DNA from: Billgrantia kenyensis
Lineage (GTDB): Bacteria > Pseudomonadota > Gammaproteobacteria > Pseudomonadales > Halomonadaceae
Length of the DNA stretch: 64,000 nucleotides
Reading direction: 5' to 3'
NCBI RefSeq assembly: GCF_013697085.1
Contig: NZ_JACEFT010000019.1
Coordinates: 1-64,000 of the forward strand
Under the pieces are notes generated by a model. The model saw only the letters and a list, made by a program, of their open reading frames with translations. It made no database searches and was not told the DNA's origin. The translations under genes were made by a program, and so were the position numbers. Numbering within the stretch: the stretch's first letter is position 1; every line of letters begins with the position of its first letter. Shown here in pieces: positions 34,501 to 42,780 of the stretch.

Positions 34501-34529
34501 AGCATAGGGGCGAACGCCCACGGAGTCAA
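34501..34529 (-). promoter_or_regulatory. Promoter of RNA A
   Basis: On the minus strand TTGACT (34524-34529), exactly 17 bp, and TATGCT (34501-34506): a near-consensus sigma70 promoter. Its start point near 34494 would give an RNA beginning CAACAAUACCC, about 7 nt before the closing stem. It lies inside the hsdM-abiF gap, so RNA A and abiF can be expressed apart from hsdM. Confidence 0.7.
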
Positions 34530-34576
34530 TCTCGGGCCATTGGCCTTCACCCAGGCGACCAGGGGCTGGGGCGAGC

Positions 34577-36556
34577 TCATGCCGACAGCTCCTCGATCAT
34601 CCGCTTGATGCGGTCGGTGCAGGCCTTGAGGTCGGCGTCGATCTCCTCCAGCGGACGCGGCGGGGTGAACTGATAGAAGTGCCTGTTGAAGGGGATCTCG
34701 AAGCCGACGATACCGATACGGCCGTCCAGCGGATCGCGCTTCTCCTCGTCGATCCAGGCGTCGGGCACGTGGGGTTTCACCTCGCGCTCGAAGTAGTCGA
34801 ACACCGACTCGTCCAGCGGCACGTTCTCGTTGTCGCGCAGGCCGCTGTCAGGCTCGGGGCTGCCCTGCTTGTCGAGACAGATGTCGGCTTCGGGATCACG
34901 CACGGAGAGGGCGTTGAGGATCGCCTTCTGCCCCGGGGCGCCAACCTTCAAGCCTGCCGCCTTGAGTGCAGCCTTCATTGCCTTGGTGAAGGCGTCGCGG
35001 TTGGTGAAGCGATGCGCCGGGTCCAAGGTGGCGCAGGCGGCCTTGATCGCCTCACGCTCGCCCTCCGCCAGCTTCTGGAGCGGCTTCTCGTCATCGAGCT
35101 TCTCCAGGCGCTCGGGACTGGCCTGGAAGTTGAGTCGCAGCGGGCGCTCCACGGTGATGCGCCGGTAGCCGAAGGCCTCCACCGGGAAGAGCTTGCTCTC
35201 CTCGCCCTCCTGGCAGGCGCCATAGAGGCGCACGATCTCCTCGATGTCGCGGTCGGTGATGAACTGACGCTTGCTGCCCAGCGACTTGCGCATCTTGCTG
35301 GCCCGGCCAGTGGCGTTGATCAGCTGTACCTTACCGCGGCGCTCGGCTGGCTTGTGGTTGGAGAGGACCCACACATAGGTGGCGATACCGGTGTTGTAGA
35401 AGAGGTCGGTGGGCAGGCCGACGATGGCCTCCACCAGATCGTGCTGCAGCAGATAGCGGCGGATCTCGGACTCCCCGCTGCCGGCGCCGCCGGTGAACAA
35501 GGGCGAGCCGTTGAGGATGATGCCGATGCGCGAGCCGCCCTCCTGGCGGGAGCGCATCTTGCTCACCAAATGCATCAGAAACAGCAGCGAGCCGTCGGAG
35601 ACCCGCGGCAGGCCGGGGCCGAAACGGCCTTCGTAGCCACGCTGCTTGTGCTCGTCGGTGATCGCCTTCTGCACCTTCTTCCACTCCACGCCGAAGGGCG
35701 GATTGGAGAGCATGAAGTCGAAGTGCTCGCCGGGGAGCTGGTCGTCGGAGAGGGTGTTGCCGAGCTTGATCTGCTCCACCGCCTGGCCCTTGATCAGCAT
35801 ATCGGCCTTGCAGATAGCGTAGGACTCGGGGTTGAGCTCCTGGCCGTGCAGCGAGACGGTCACCCCCTGGCTGACCTCCTGGATGTACTCGTCGCTCTCG
35901 GAGAGGAAGCCGCCGGTGCCGGCGGTCGGATCGTAGACGGTGACGATGCCGTGGGGGCGAAGCTTGTCGTCCTGGCCGGTGAGCACCAGCGAGGTGGTCA
36001 GGTGGACGATGTCGCGCGGGGTGAAGTGCTCCCCCGCCGTCTCGTTGGAGCTCTCGGCGAACTTGCGGATCAGCTCCTCGAACACCAGGCCCATGCCGTA
36101 GTTGGAAAGCCGCTGCGGGCTCATGTCGATGGCGGCGAAGCGCTGCACCACCTGGTAGAGCAGATTGCTTCCGGCCAGCTGCTGGACGAAGCCCTCGAAC
36201 TCGAAGTGCTCGAAGATCTCCCGGGCGTCCTGGCTAAACGACTGCACGTAGCTCATCAGGTCGTCGCCGGTCTGGGTCTCGGAGAGGCTGCCCAGGGTCA
36301 GCGGCGAGGCGTTGAAGAAGGGCTGCTCCGCCGCGCGCAGCAGCAGCTTCTCGCGCACGGCATCGGGCTTGACCTGGTGCTCCCGGGCAGCACTCAGCAC
36401 ATCTCCCTTGGTGGGCTCCAGCACGCACTCCAGGCGCCGCAGCAGAGTGAACGGGAGGATGATGCGGCCATACTGTGACTGCTTGAAATCGCCGCGCAGC
36501 AGATCCGCTACGGACCAGATGAAGGCCGCCAGCTGAGAGTGACTCTCCGTGTTCAA
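34577..36556 (-). CDS. hsdM: Type I restriction-modification methyltransferase subunit
   Basis: A 659-residue N6-adenine methyltransferase subunit. The N-terminal helical HsdM_N domain (about residues 8-130) is followed by SAM-binding motif I ([12 protein letters not shown]) and the catalytic motif IV (SNPPFG). A long C-terminal part (residues about 480-659) interacts with HsdS. It starts at TTG 36556, behind GGGGAAG; no ATG is available in frame upstream or for about 100 residues downstream. First gene of the defence operon. Its stop overlaps a short ATG-initiated frame that runs through RNA A, perhaps a relic of the gene originally next in line. Confidence 0.93.
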   Translation of the reverse strand: MNTESHSQLAAFIWSVADLLRGDFKQSQYGRIILPFTLLRRLECVLEPTKGDVLSAAREHQVKPDAVREKLLLRAAEQPFFNASPLTLGSLSETQTGDDLMSYVQSFSQDAREIFEHFEFEGFVQQLAGSNLLYQVVQRFAAIDMSPQRLSNYGMGLVFEELIRKFAESSNETAGEHFTPRDIVHLTTSLVLTGQDDKLRPHGIVTVYDPTAGTGGFLSESDEYIQEVSQGVTVSLHGQELNPESYAICKADMLIKGQAVEQIKLGNTLSDDQLPGEHFDFMLSNPPFGVEWKKVQKAITDEHKQRGYEGRFGPGLPRVSDGSLLFLMHLVSKMRSRQEGGSRIGIILNGSPLFTGGAGSGESEIRRYLLQHDLVEAIVGLPTDLFYNTGIATYVWVLSNHKPAERRGKVQLINATGRASKMRKSLGSKRQFITDRDIEEIVRLYGACQEGEESKLFPVEAFGYRRITVERPLRLNFQASPERLEKLDDEKPLQKLAEGEREAIKAACATLDPAHRFTNRDAFTKAMKAALKAAGLKVGAPGQKAILNALSVRDPEADICLDKQGSPEPDSGLRDNENVPLDESVFDYFEREVKPHVPDAWIDEEKRDPLDGRIGIVGFEIPFNRHFYQFTPPRPLEEIDADLKACTDRIKRMIEELSA

Positions 36557-36700
36557 GATACTTCCCCGCTTACGTAACTGGTATGTGACTGTTGATCGCC
36601 ATCATACACAGCGAAGGGGAGTGAGGGGCAGTGCAATCCAGAGCCGAGGGACCACACTTGAAGGGTGAGCCCAAGCGCTCCGTCACAGGCGACCAAGGGA

Positions 36701-37306
36701 TTATGAGCCCCCTGCTTTCACCAGCAGTGCATCGAGCCTGACCGGCACCTCGTCGCCGATCTGTTCATAGCCGAGCAGCAACATCACCGAGCGCAGTGTC
36801 GGGTCTGCCATCAGCGCCTGGCCATCCAGCGCCACTCGCTCGGCGTTGGTGACCTTGACCTGGCCGCTGCCGGTCTTGGTAAAGCGTACGGGCAAGGACT
36901 CCTCGCGCACGGCGTTGCCTGAGCGCACCTTCATCGTCAGGGTTTCCACCAAGGACTCCCCTACGGCGAGTCGTTCCAGCCGCTCGGGCGGAAACTGGGT
37001 GGTCAACGTGGCCATCGGGCGCTCGGTAATGCCGGAAAGCCAGGGCGGTAGCGGCCCCAGGCGCTCCACCACATCGCTCTGGTTGAGCCGCAGCGGCAGC
37101 TGCAGTGTGCCGCTTTCATCGGCATTGCCGCTCAGCCGGCGCACCTCGTGCTGGCGCGGAATGGGGCCATCGGGCCCAATCTGCATCACCGTGGCCGACA
37201 CCCGCGAGTGCTCGGGGTCGAGCTCCCAGGCCACCAGCGGCAGGGAGGCCAGCAGGGCCGAGGCGCCCAGGGCCAACAGGGAGAACGAAGCGAAAAGGCG
37301 TTTCAT
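36701..37306 (-). CDS. YceI-like exported protein
   Basis: A 201-residue protein with a signal peptide (MKRLFASFSLLALGASALLASLPLVA). The mature start WELDPEHSRVSATVMQIGP resembles the YceI/lipocalin-like fold that binds isoprenoid-type lipids, but the rest is divergent (NQSDVVERLGPLPPWLSG; VRFTKTGSGQVKV). Function unknown, probably periplasmic. ATG at 37306 has an AGGAGA site a little far upstream. It lies between the defence operon and the tRNA, with no operon partner. Confidence 0.65.
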   Translation of the reverse strand: MKRLFASFSLLALGASALLASLPLVAWELDPEHSRVSATVMQIGPDGPIPRQHEVRRLSGNADESGTLQLPLRLNQSDVVERLGPLPPWLSGITERPMATLTTQFPPERLERLAVGESLVETLTMKVRSGNAVREESLPVRFTKTGSGQVKVTNAERVALDGQALMADPTLRSVMLLLGYEQIGDEVPVRLDALLVKAGGS

Positions 37307-37451
37307 GAGCGGTGTGTCTCCTGGAGCGGAAGGCTCTCCCAAGAAGACACGTCAAACGCAGGGAAGTGCCCCTCACAACGCCAGGCCATTTGCCATCGAC
37401 AGGCTCTGGCCTCGCTCGGCAGCTTTCGCTATCATACGGCGGCGCAATGCA

Positions 37452-37533
<82 letters not shown>

Positions 37534-37928
37534 TCCCTCTAGTTAGATCCCAAGACATACCAGTAGCCGCGCTACTAGCGGTCAATGGCATGGTCATAGC
37601 ATCAAGAGTCGCCTGATGGGAGTTGTTTACTCCTACCTGAAATATTCCTGCCGTTGCAGATTTCGCCATTCGAATTGCAGGAGCGCCTCCGCAAGGCCGT
37701 GAGGCGGGCTCTAACCGCCATTCGTAAGACAGCCCAACCAAGATCCCCCAGGCATTTCATGCACATCAGCAAACTCGTCCGGTCACGGCTTGAGGGATAA
37801 AGCCTGCTCGGCTGCCGCCTGGAAAAATGAGCGCTTGGAAGGCGAGAGGAATAACCTCCCAAAAGCCTCTGGCCAGCGTGAAAAGCCCTGGATCGCTTGG
37901 CTGCTCTGCTGATCCAGACTCAGAATGT

Positions 37929-37940
37929 GAATACGTATTC
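37929..37940. promoter_or_regulatory. LacI-type operator 1 of the island operon
   Basis: The perfect palindrome GAATACGTATTC has the central CG typical of LacI-family sites. It shares the 8-bp core ATACGTAT with a second site 91 bp downstream. A promoter-like TATACT lies at 37947-37952. Confidence 0.7.
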
Positions 37941-38019
37941 CACACTTATACTAAAGTATATTTACAACAAATTCATAGACTTGAATGGAAACATGAAAGG
38001 ACAGATCACGCCATGACTC

Positions 38020-38031
38020 GCATACGTATGC
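38020..38031. promoter_or_regulatory. LacI-type operator 2 of the island operon
   Basis: The perfect palindrome GCATACGTATGC has the same ATACGTAT core as operator 1. Two sites spaced 91 bp apart would allow looping by a tetramer or cooperative repression by the LacI-family protein encoded at the end of the operon. Confidence 0.72.
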
Positions 38032-38159
38032 ATTATGATCTAGAACTATCGCTGGGCTTGGCCTCTTGGACGGAAACAGACTGCTGAGCCCCTCGATACA
38101 GATGACAGACACAATGACAACGCGCCCAGCGCCAACGCTGGCTTGATCAGGAGTTTTTC

Positions 38160-39158
38160 ATGAACCGCTTGCAGACCAAGAGCCTCCCCCTCACCTCCTT
38201 GGCAGCCGCCGTCGCCTTGGCCACATCCACAGCCGCCCTTGCCCAGCCAGAGCGAGTCATCGATGTCAGCCTTCCGCTGGGTCCGGAATCCCAGCAAGGC
38301 GTTGGCGTTCTCAAATTCGGAGAGGAGCTGGAGCGTCTCTCTGATGGCCGCCTTGCCATCGAGCCTCATTACGACAACGCACTTGGCGCCGAACGAGAAG
38401 TCGTGGAAGGCATGGGCTTTGGCATCATTGACGCCGGCATTTCCTCCACGGGCCCGATGGGGGGCTTCGTCGACCAGTTCATGCTCTTCGACCTGCCTTA
38501 CGTATTCGACAACCACGAGCATGCCTATGCCTTCCTGGACAGCGAGCATGGTGAATATCTCGCCCAGCTGGCCGAAGAACACATGAACGTCAAGTTCCTG
38601 GCATGGATGGAGAACGGCTTCCGACATAACACGAATTCGGTGCGCCCTCTCGAACATCCCAGCGATCTTCGGGGAATCAACCACCGCACCCAGGAGAGCC
38701 GCGTCCAGGTCGACACTTGGGAAGCGCTGGGCGCCAATGCCACACCCATGGCCTGGACCGAGGTCTACACCGCGCTTCAGCAAGGCGTAATGGACAGCCA
38801 GGAGAACCCTCTGCCCACCATCTACGATGTGAACTTCTATGAAGTTCAGGATTACCTGAATATAACCCAGCATGTCTACTCGCCGGCTCCGCTAATGATG
38901 AGCCTGGACCTCTTCAACTCATTCAGCGAAGAAGATCAGGCCATCATCATGGAGGCTGCGCAGATAGCGCTTCCGGTCCAGCGAGAAGCCAGCCAGGAAC
39001 TGGAGGAGCGCTACGTCGTACAGCTCGAAGAGCTGGGCATGACCGTTACGCATCCCGATCTCGACCCCTTCCGCGAGGCCGTCGCCCCCGTCATCGAAAA
39101 GTGGGCCCCCACCGTCGGTGAAGACCTCGTCGACGCTGCACTCAACTTCGAGTACTGA
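38160..39158 (+). CDS. dctP: TRAP transporter solute-binding protein (island)
   Basis: A 332-residue periplasmic DctP protein with signal peptide ending ATSTAALAQ. Family features are the LGPESQQGVGVLKFGEELE opening, the carboxylate-binding Arg in DLRGINHRTQESRVQVDTWE and GVMDSQENPLPTIYDVNFYEVQ. A CAGGAG site is 6 nt from the ATG. First gene of the island operon, behind two LacI-type operators. The ligand should be a carboxylic acid that the following dehydrogenases and BKACE can break down. Confidence 0.92.
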   Translation: MNRLQTKSLPLTSLAAAVALATSTAALAQPERVIDVSLPLGPESQQGVGVLKFGEELERLSDGRLAIEPHYDNALGAEREVVEGMGFGIIDAGISSTGPMGGFVDQFMLFDLPYVFDNHEHAYAFLDSEHGEYLAQLAEEHMNVKFLAWMENGFRHNTNSVRPLEHPSDLRGINHRTQESRVQVDTWEALGANATPMAWTEVYTALQQGVMDSQENPLPTIYDVNFYEVQDYLNITQHVYSPAPLMMSLDLFNSFSEEDQAIIMEAAQIALPVQREASQELEERYVVQLEELGMTVTHPDLDPFREAVAPVIEKWAPTVGEDLVDAALNFEY

Positions 39159-39164
39159 TCCCAC

Positions 39165-39199
39165 GATGCCCGCAGGTGGTGAGGCTTCCTGCGGGCATC
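39165..39199 (+). other. Intercistronic hairpin after dctP
   Basis: The 12-bp perfect arms GATGCCCGCAGG and CCTGCGGGCATC with an 11-nt loop lie directly after the dctP stop. There is no U-run, so it probably protects the dctP message or reduces read-through into dctQ. Confidence 0.7.
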
Positions 39200-39219
39200 T
39201 CCTGATGCATGAGGCAGCC

Positions 39220-39732
39220 ATGAAGACCTATCTAATGCTGACCAATAGAGCCATCGAACACTTCAATCGATTGATTGGCTGGGTGCTCGCCGGTCTCTTG
39301 TTGATGATGACCATCCTCATTTTCTGGCAGGTGTTCGCACGATTCGTGGTGGGCCGACCGCTCTATTTTTCCGATGAGATTGCTCGTTTTTCCATGATAT
39401 GGCTGACCTTCCTGGGAGCCGGTTATGCCTATCGCAAGGGAGCTCTGATCTCAGTCGACATCTTGCTGGAATATGCCGGCAAGAAGCTGTCTTGCCTGCT
39501 GCGTATCGCCATCATTCTTTGTTCGGCCCTGTTCGCCTTGATCATGATCACGTACGGCTATGAGCTGATGGACCGAGTCTCCAGCCAGACCGCACCCAGC
39601 ACCCGCATTTCGATGATGTGGCCCTACATGGCCGTCCCTGCAGGGGGAGTGGTCATCCTGATCAACAGTATTGGGCTGCTACTGGATGAGGCGCTCGGCG
39701 TACCTTACGAGCCCAAGCAGGAGACGAGCTGA
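39220..39732 (+). CDS. dctQ: TRAP transporter small permease (island)
   Basis: A 170-residue DctQ subunit with four membrane helices. The central motif FVVGRPLYFSDEIARFSMIW then LTFLGAGYAYRKGALISVDIL is typical. ATG at 39220 has a GAGGCAG site; in-frame ATGs upstream lie in or near the hairpin and are unlikely. It is followed 2 bp later by dctM. Confidence 0.88.
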   Translation: MKTYLMLTNRAIEHFNRLIGWVLAGLLLMMTILIFWQVFARFVVGRPLYFSDEIARFSMIWLTFLGAGYAYRKGALISVDILLEYAGKKLSCLLRIAIILCSALFALIMITYGYELMDRVSSQTAPSTRISMMWPYMAVPAGGVVILINSIGLLLDEALGVPYEPKQETS

Positions 39733-39734
39733 TC

Positions 39735-41003
39735 ATGGCCATACTGCTGTTTTTATTGCTAATCTCTCTTTTCCTCATTGGCGTACCCATCGCCTTCTCT
39801 CTCGGCCTGGCCTCCGCCGTGACCGTTTGGCATGGCGACCTGATGCCCATGGTGGTCGTCGCACAGCAGCTCATCGCCTCGGTAAATTCCTTCCCCTTGA
39901 TGGCGATTCCATTCTTCATCCTGGCGGGGTACTTGATGCAAGGCGGCGGTATCTCCGAGCGCCTGGTCGACTTCTCCAATACACTAGTTGGAAGTATGAC
40001 GGGCGGCCTGGCGATGGTCGCGATCGTTACTTCGCTGTTCTTCGCTGCCATCTCCGGCTCGGGAGCTGCAACCACCGCTGCCATCGGCTCCATCCTGATT
40101 CCTGCAATGCTGGCGAAGGGTTACCCCGGCGGCTATGCCTCTGCTAACCAGGCCGCCTCGGGTGCTCTCGGGGTCATCATTCCACCCAGCATACCGCTGA
40201 TACTCTACGGTATCGCCGCCAACGTCTCGGTAGGCGATATGTTCATCGCCGGTATCCTGCCAGGCATCCTGGTCACCCTCAGCCTTCTGGTGTTTGCCTA
40301 CTTTTTCGCCAAGGCCAACGGCCTGGGGGGCAACGAGAAAAGCTCCTGGGCCGATGTTCTTCGTGCCGGACGTAAGGCCATCCTGGCCATCCTCATGCCG
40401 GTGATCATATTGGGGGGCATCTACGGCGGCATCTTTACACCGACCGAAGCTGCGGTAATCGCGGTGGTGTACTCCTTCCTGGTCGGCTTCGTCATCTACC
40501 GGGAGATCAAGCTGAGCAGCCTGGTCGATATCCTCAAGCAATCGGCCGTTACAACCGCCGTGGTTCTCAGCATCATTGCCGCTGCAGGCCTTTATGGACG
40601 CATTCTTCAGCGCCTGAGAGTACCTAACACGATCTCTGAATACGTCATGTCGACCATCGACAGCCCGCTGCTATTCATCATTCTGGCCAATATCCTCCTA
40701 CTGATGGCCGGCATGTTCATCGAGGCGGCTGCCGCCATCCTGATTTTCGTACCGATTCTGCTGCCGATTGCCATCGGCTTTGGTTTCGACCCGGTTCATT
40801 TCGGCATCATCATGGTGGTCAACCTTGCCATGGGCATGTTCACCCCACCGGTGGGGCTCAACCTCTTCGTCGCCTCCCAGATCAGCCACATCGGTATCGC
40901 CCGCCTTTCCTGGGCCGTTCTGCCCTTCGTCGGGATTGTGCTCATCAACCTGCTGCTTATCAGCCTGCTTCCCTTCCTTTCCACCTGGCTGCCATCGCTG
41001 TAA
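39735..41003 (+). CDS. dctM: TRAP transporter large permease (island)
   Basis: A 422-residue DctM subunit. It shows the opening LFLLLISLFLIGVPIAFSLG, the SFPLMAIPFFILAGYLMQGG segment, AISGSGAATTAAIGSILIPAM, PPSIPLILYGIAANVSVGDM and the late MGMFTPPVGLNLFVAS. It completes the island TRAP system with the two preceding genes. Confidence 0.93.
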   Translation: MAILLFLLLISLFLIGVPIAFSLGLASAVTVWHGDLMPMVVVAQQLIASVNSFPLMAIPFFILAGYLMQGGGISERLVDFSNTLVGSMTGGLAMVAIVTSLFFAAISGSGAATTAAIGSILIPAMLAKGYPGGYASANQAASGALGVIIPPSIPLILYGIAANVSVGDMFIAGILPGILVTLSLLVFAYFFAKANGLGGNEKSSWADVLRAGRKAILAILMPVIILGGIYGGIFTPTEAAVIAVVYSFLVGFVIYREIKLSSLVDILKQSAVTTAVVLSIIAAAGLYGRILQRLRVPNTISEYVMSTIDSPLLFIILANILLLMAGMFIEAAAAILIFVPILLPIAIGFGFDPVHFGIIMVVNLAMGMFTPPVGLNLFVASQISHIGIARLSWAVLPFVGIVLINLLLISLLPFLSTWLPSL

Positions 41004-41024
41004 ACCATTCAAGGAGAGAAACGT

Positions 41025-41798
41025 ATGAACGTCGTTGAACGCCTGGTGCCACGTCATGACCTGAGAGTCCTGATCACCGCTGGCGCAAACGGTATTGGCC
41101 TAGCCATTGCCAAGGCCTTTCTGGATGCCGGCGCACGCGTGCATGTCTGCGATATCGACGCCAAGGCACTGACCGCCCTGCCCGAAGGTATCACCCATAC
41201 GCAGGCCGATGTCAGCCAGGAAGCCGACGTCGACCGGCTTTTCGAAGAGGCCGCCTCCTTGGGTGGGCTCGACGTGGTGGTCAACAATGCTGGGATTGCC
41301 GGCCCTACCGCGGGCATTGACGAGATCGATGACGAGAGCTGGACACGCACCATCGACATCAACCTCAATGGGCAGTACCGCGTTGCTCACCGCGCCGCCC
41401 CTCTCCTGCGCAAGAGCCAAGGACTGCTAATCAACCTGGCGTCGGTCGCCGGCCGCCTGGGCTTCGCCTATCGCACCCCCTATTCCGCCAGCAAATGGGC
41501 CGTGGTTGGCCTGACCAAGAGCCTGGCTTGTGAACTTGGCCCTGAAGGAGTTCGGGTCAATGCCATCTTGCCTGGCATCGTGAGCGGGCCGCGCATCGAA
41601 AAAGTCATTGAGGATCGCGCTGCCAAGCGCGGCATCAGCTACGCCGAGATGGAGCAGGAAAACCTGGCCAAGGTTTCCATGCGTCGGATGGTGGAGCCCA
41701 CCGACATCGCAGCAATGGCACTTTTCCTGTCAGCGCCAGGCGGCGCCAATATCTCAGGCCAGGCGCTGAGCGTTTGCGCCAACGTCGAATCCCTGTAA
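41025..41798 (+). CDS. Short-chain dehydrogenase/reductase
   Basis: A 257-residue classical SDR. The cofactor motif is TAGANGIGLAIAKAF (the first Gly of TGxxxGxG is Ala), with NNAGIAGP, the catalytic Ser in LINLASVAGR and YxxxK in YSASK. Asp in VCDIDAK after strand 2 suggests NAD preference. It probably oxidises a hydroxyl of the imported acid, upstream of the hydroxyacid dehydrogenase and BKACE steps. AAGGAGAG precedes the start. The specific substrate is unknown. Confidence 0.88.
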   Translation: MNVVERLVPRHDLRVLITAGANGIGLAIAKAFLDAGARVHVCDIDAKALTALPEGITHTQADVSQEADVDRLFEEAASLGGLDVVVNNAGIAGPTAGIDEIDDESWTRTIDINLNGQYRVAHRAAPLLRKSQGLLINLASVAGRLGFAYRTPYSASKWAVVGLTKSLACELGPEGVRVNAILPGIVSGPRIEKVIEDRAAKRGISYAEMEQENLAKVSMRRMVEPTDIAAMALFLSAPGGANISGQALSVCANVESL

Positions 41799-41817
41799 GC
41801 GGCAGAGGAGTCACCGT

Positions 41818-42753
41818 ATGACAGCTCGCATAGGTATCGTCGGTGCCGGCCTGATCGGCCGTGCCTGGGCCATCGTCTTTGCCAGGGCCGGCATGACCGT
41901 ATCCCTCTACGATGTGGATTCCAGCGCCCTGGATAAGGCCTGGGAGGCCATCCGCCAGTCCCTTGCCGACCTCAAGCAGGCTGGCCTGATCGAGGACGTG
42001 AAGGCCCCGTTGGCGCTAATCCAAACGGAGAGCAATCTGCAACGCGCCATGGCGGATGTCGAATACATTCAGGAGTGCGGCCCTGAGAACGTCGAAGCCA
42101 AGCGCGACATCTACTCTGCTCTGGAGGCGGTGGTGGCCAGGGATACCGTCTTGGCCAGCTCCACCTCGGGCATCGCCGCATCCCGGTTCACGGACCACCT
42201 GCGCCACCCGGAACGCTGTCTGGTCGCCCACCCGGTCAACCCACCCTATCTGGTCCCGCTGGTGGAAGTCGCTCCCGCCCCCGCCACCTCGGAGGCAGCA
42301 GTGAACCGCTCCATGCACCTCATGGAGCAGGCCCAGCAGGCTCCCATACTGGTGCGCAAGGAAATCCAGGGGTTCATCCTCAACCGTCTACAAGGCGCCC
42401 TGCTCAACGAGGCGCTGCGCCTGTTTCGAGACGGCTACGTTTCCGCCGAGGATCTCGACAAGACCGTCAAGCACGGGCTGGGACTGCGCTGGTCCTTCAT
42501 GGGTCCCTTTGAAACCATCGACCTCAATGCACCATCCGGCGTTGCCGACTATGGCCAGCGCTATGGCCCCCTTTACCGTGAGGTCGACCGCCAGCGTGGT
42601 GATGATGACCCCTGGGACAGCGCGACGCTCGCCGCACTGGACAAGGAGCGGCGTGAACGACTGCCGAGCCAAGGACTCGCCGAGCGACAAGCCTGGCGCG
42701 ACCGTCGCCTCATGGCGTTGATGGCGCATCAGCGCAGCGTTACCTCTTCCTGA
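41818..42753 (+). CDS. 3-hydroxyacyl-CoA dehydrogenase-family enzyme (carnitine dehydrogenase/lambda-crystallin type)
   Basis: A 311-residue dehydrogenase. The NAD loop IGIVGAGLIGRAWAIVFARAG is followed by an acidic Asp in YDVDS, the SSTSGIAAS segment, the catalytic His in LVAHPVNPPYLVPLVEV and FILNRLQGALLNEALRL. The sequence belongs to the single-domain branch that includes L-carnitine dehydrogenase and L-gulonate 3-dehydrogenase and works on free 3-hydroxy acids. Followed 27 bp later by BKACE, it should make the 3-keto acid that BKACE cleaves. Confidence 0.85.
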   Translation: MTARIGIVGAGLIGRAWAIVFARAGMTVSLYDVDSSALDKAWEAIRQSLADLKQAGLIEDVKAPLALIQTESNLQRAMADVEYIQECGPENVEAKRDIYSALEAVVARDTVLASSTSGIAASRFTDHLRHPERCLVAHPVNPPYLVPLVEVAPAPATSEAAVNRSMHLMEQAQQAPILVRKEIQGFILNRLQGALLNEALRLFRDGYVSAEDLDKTVKHGLGLRWSFMGPFETIDLNAPSGVADYGQRYGPLYREVDRQRGDDDPWDSATLAALDKERRERLPSQGLAERQAWRDRRLMALMAHQRSVTSS

Positions 42754-42780
42754 CCCCGTCGACCGTAGGAGCTATATTCC

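Noticed and set aside
34679-36478. Open frame of 599 codons on the + strand
   Set aside because: Complete antisense of hsdM, which has all methyltransferase motifs. No start signal or motif supports the shadow frame.
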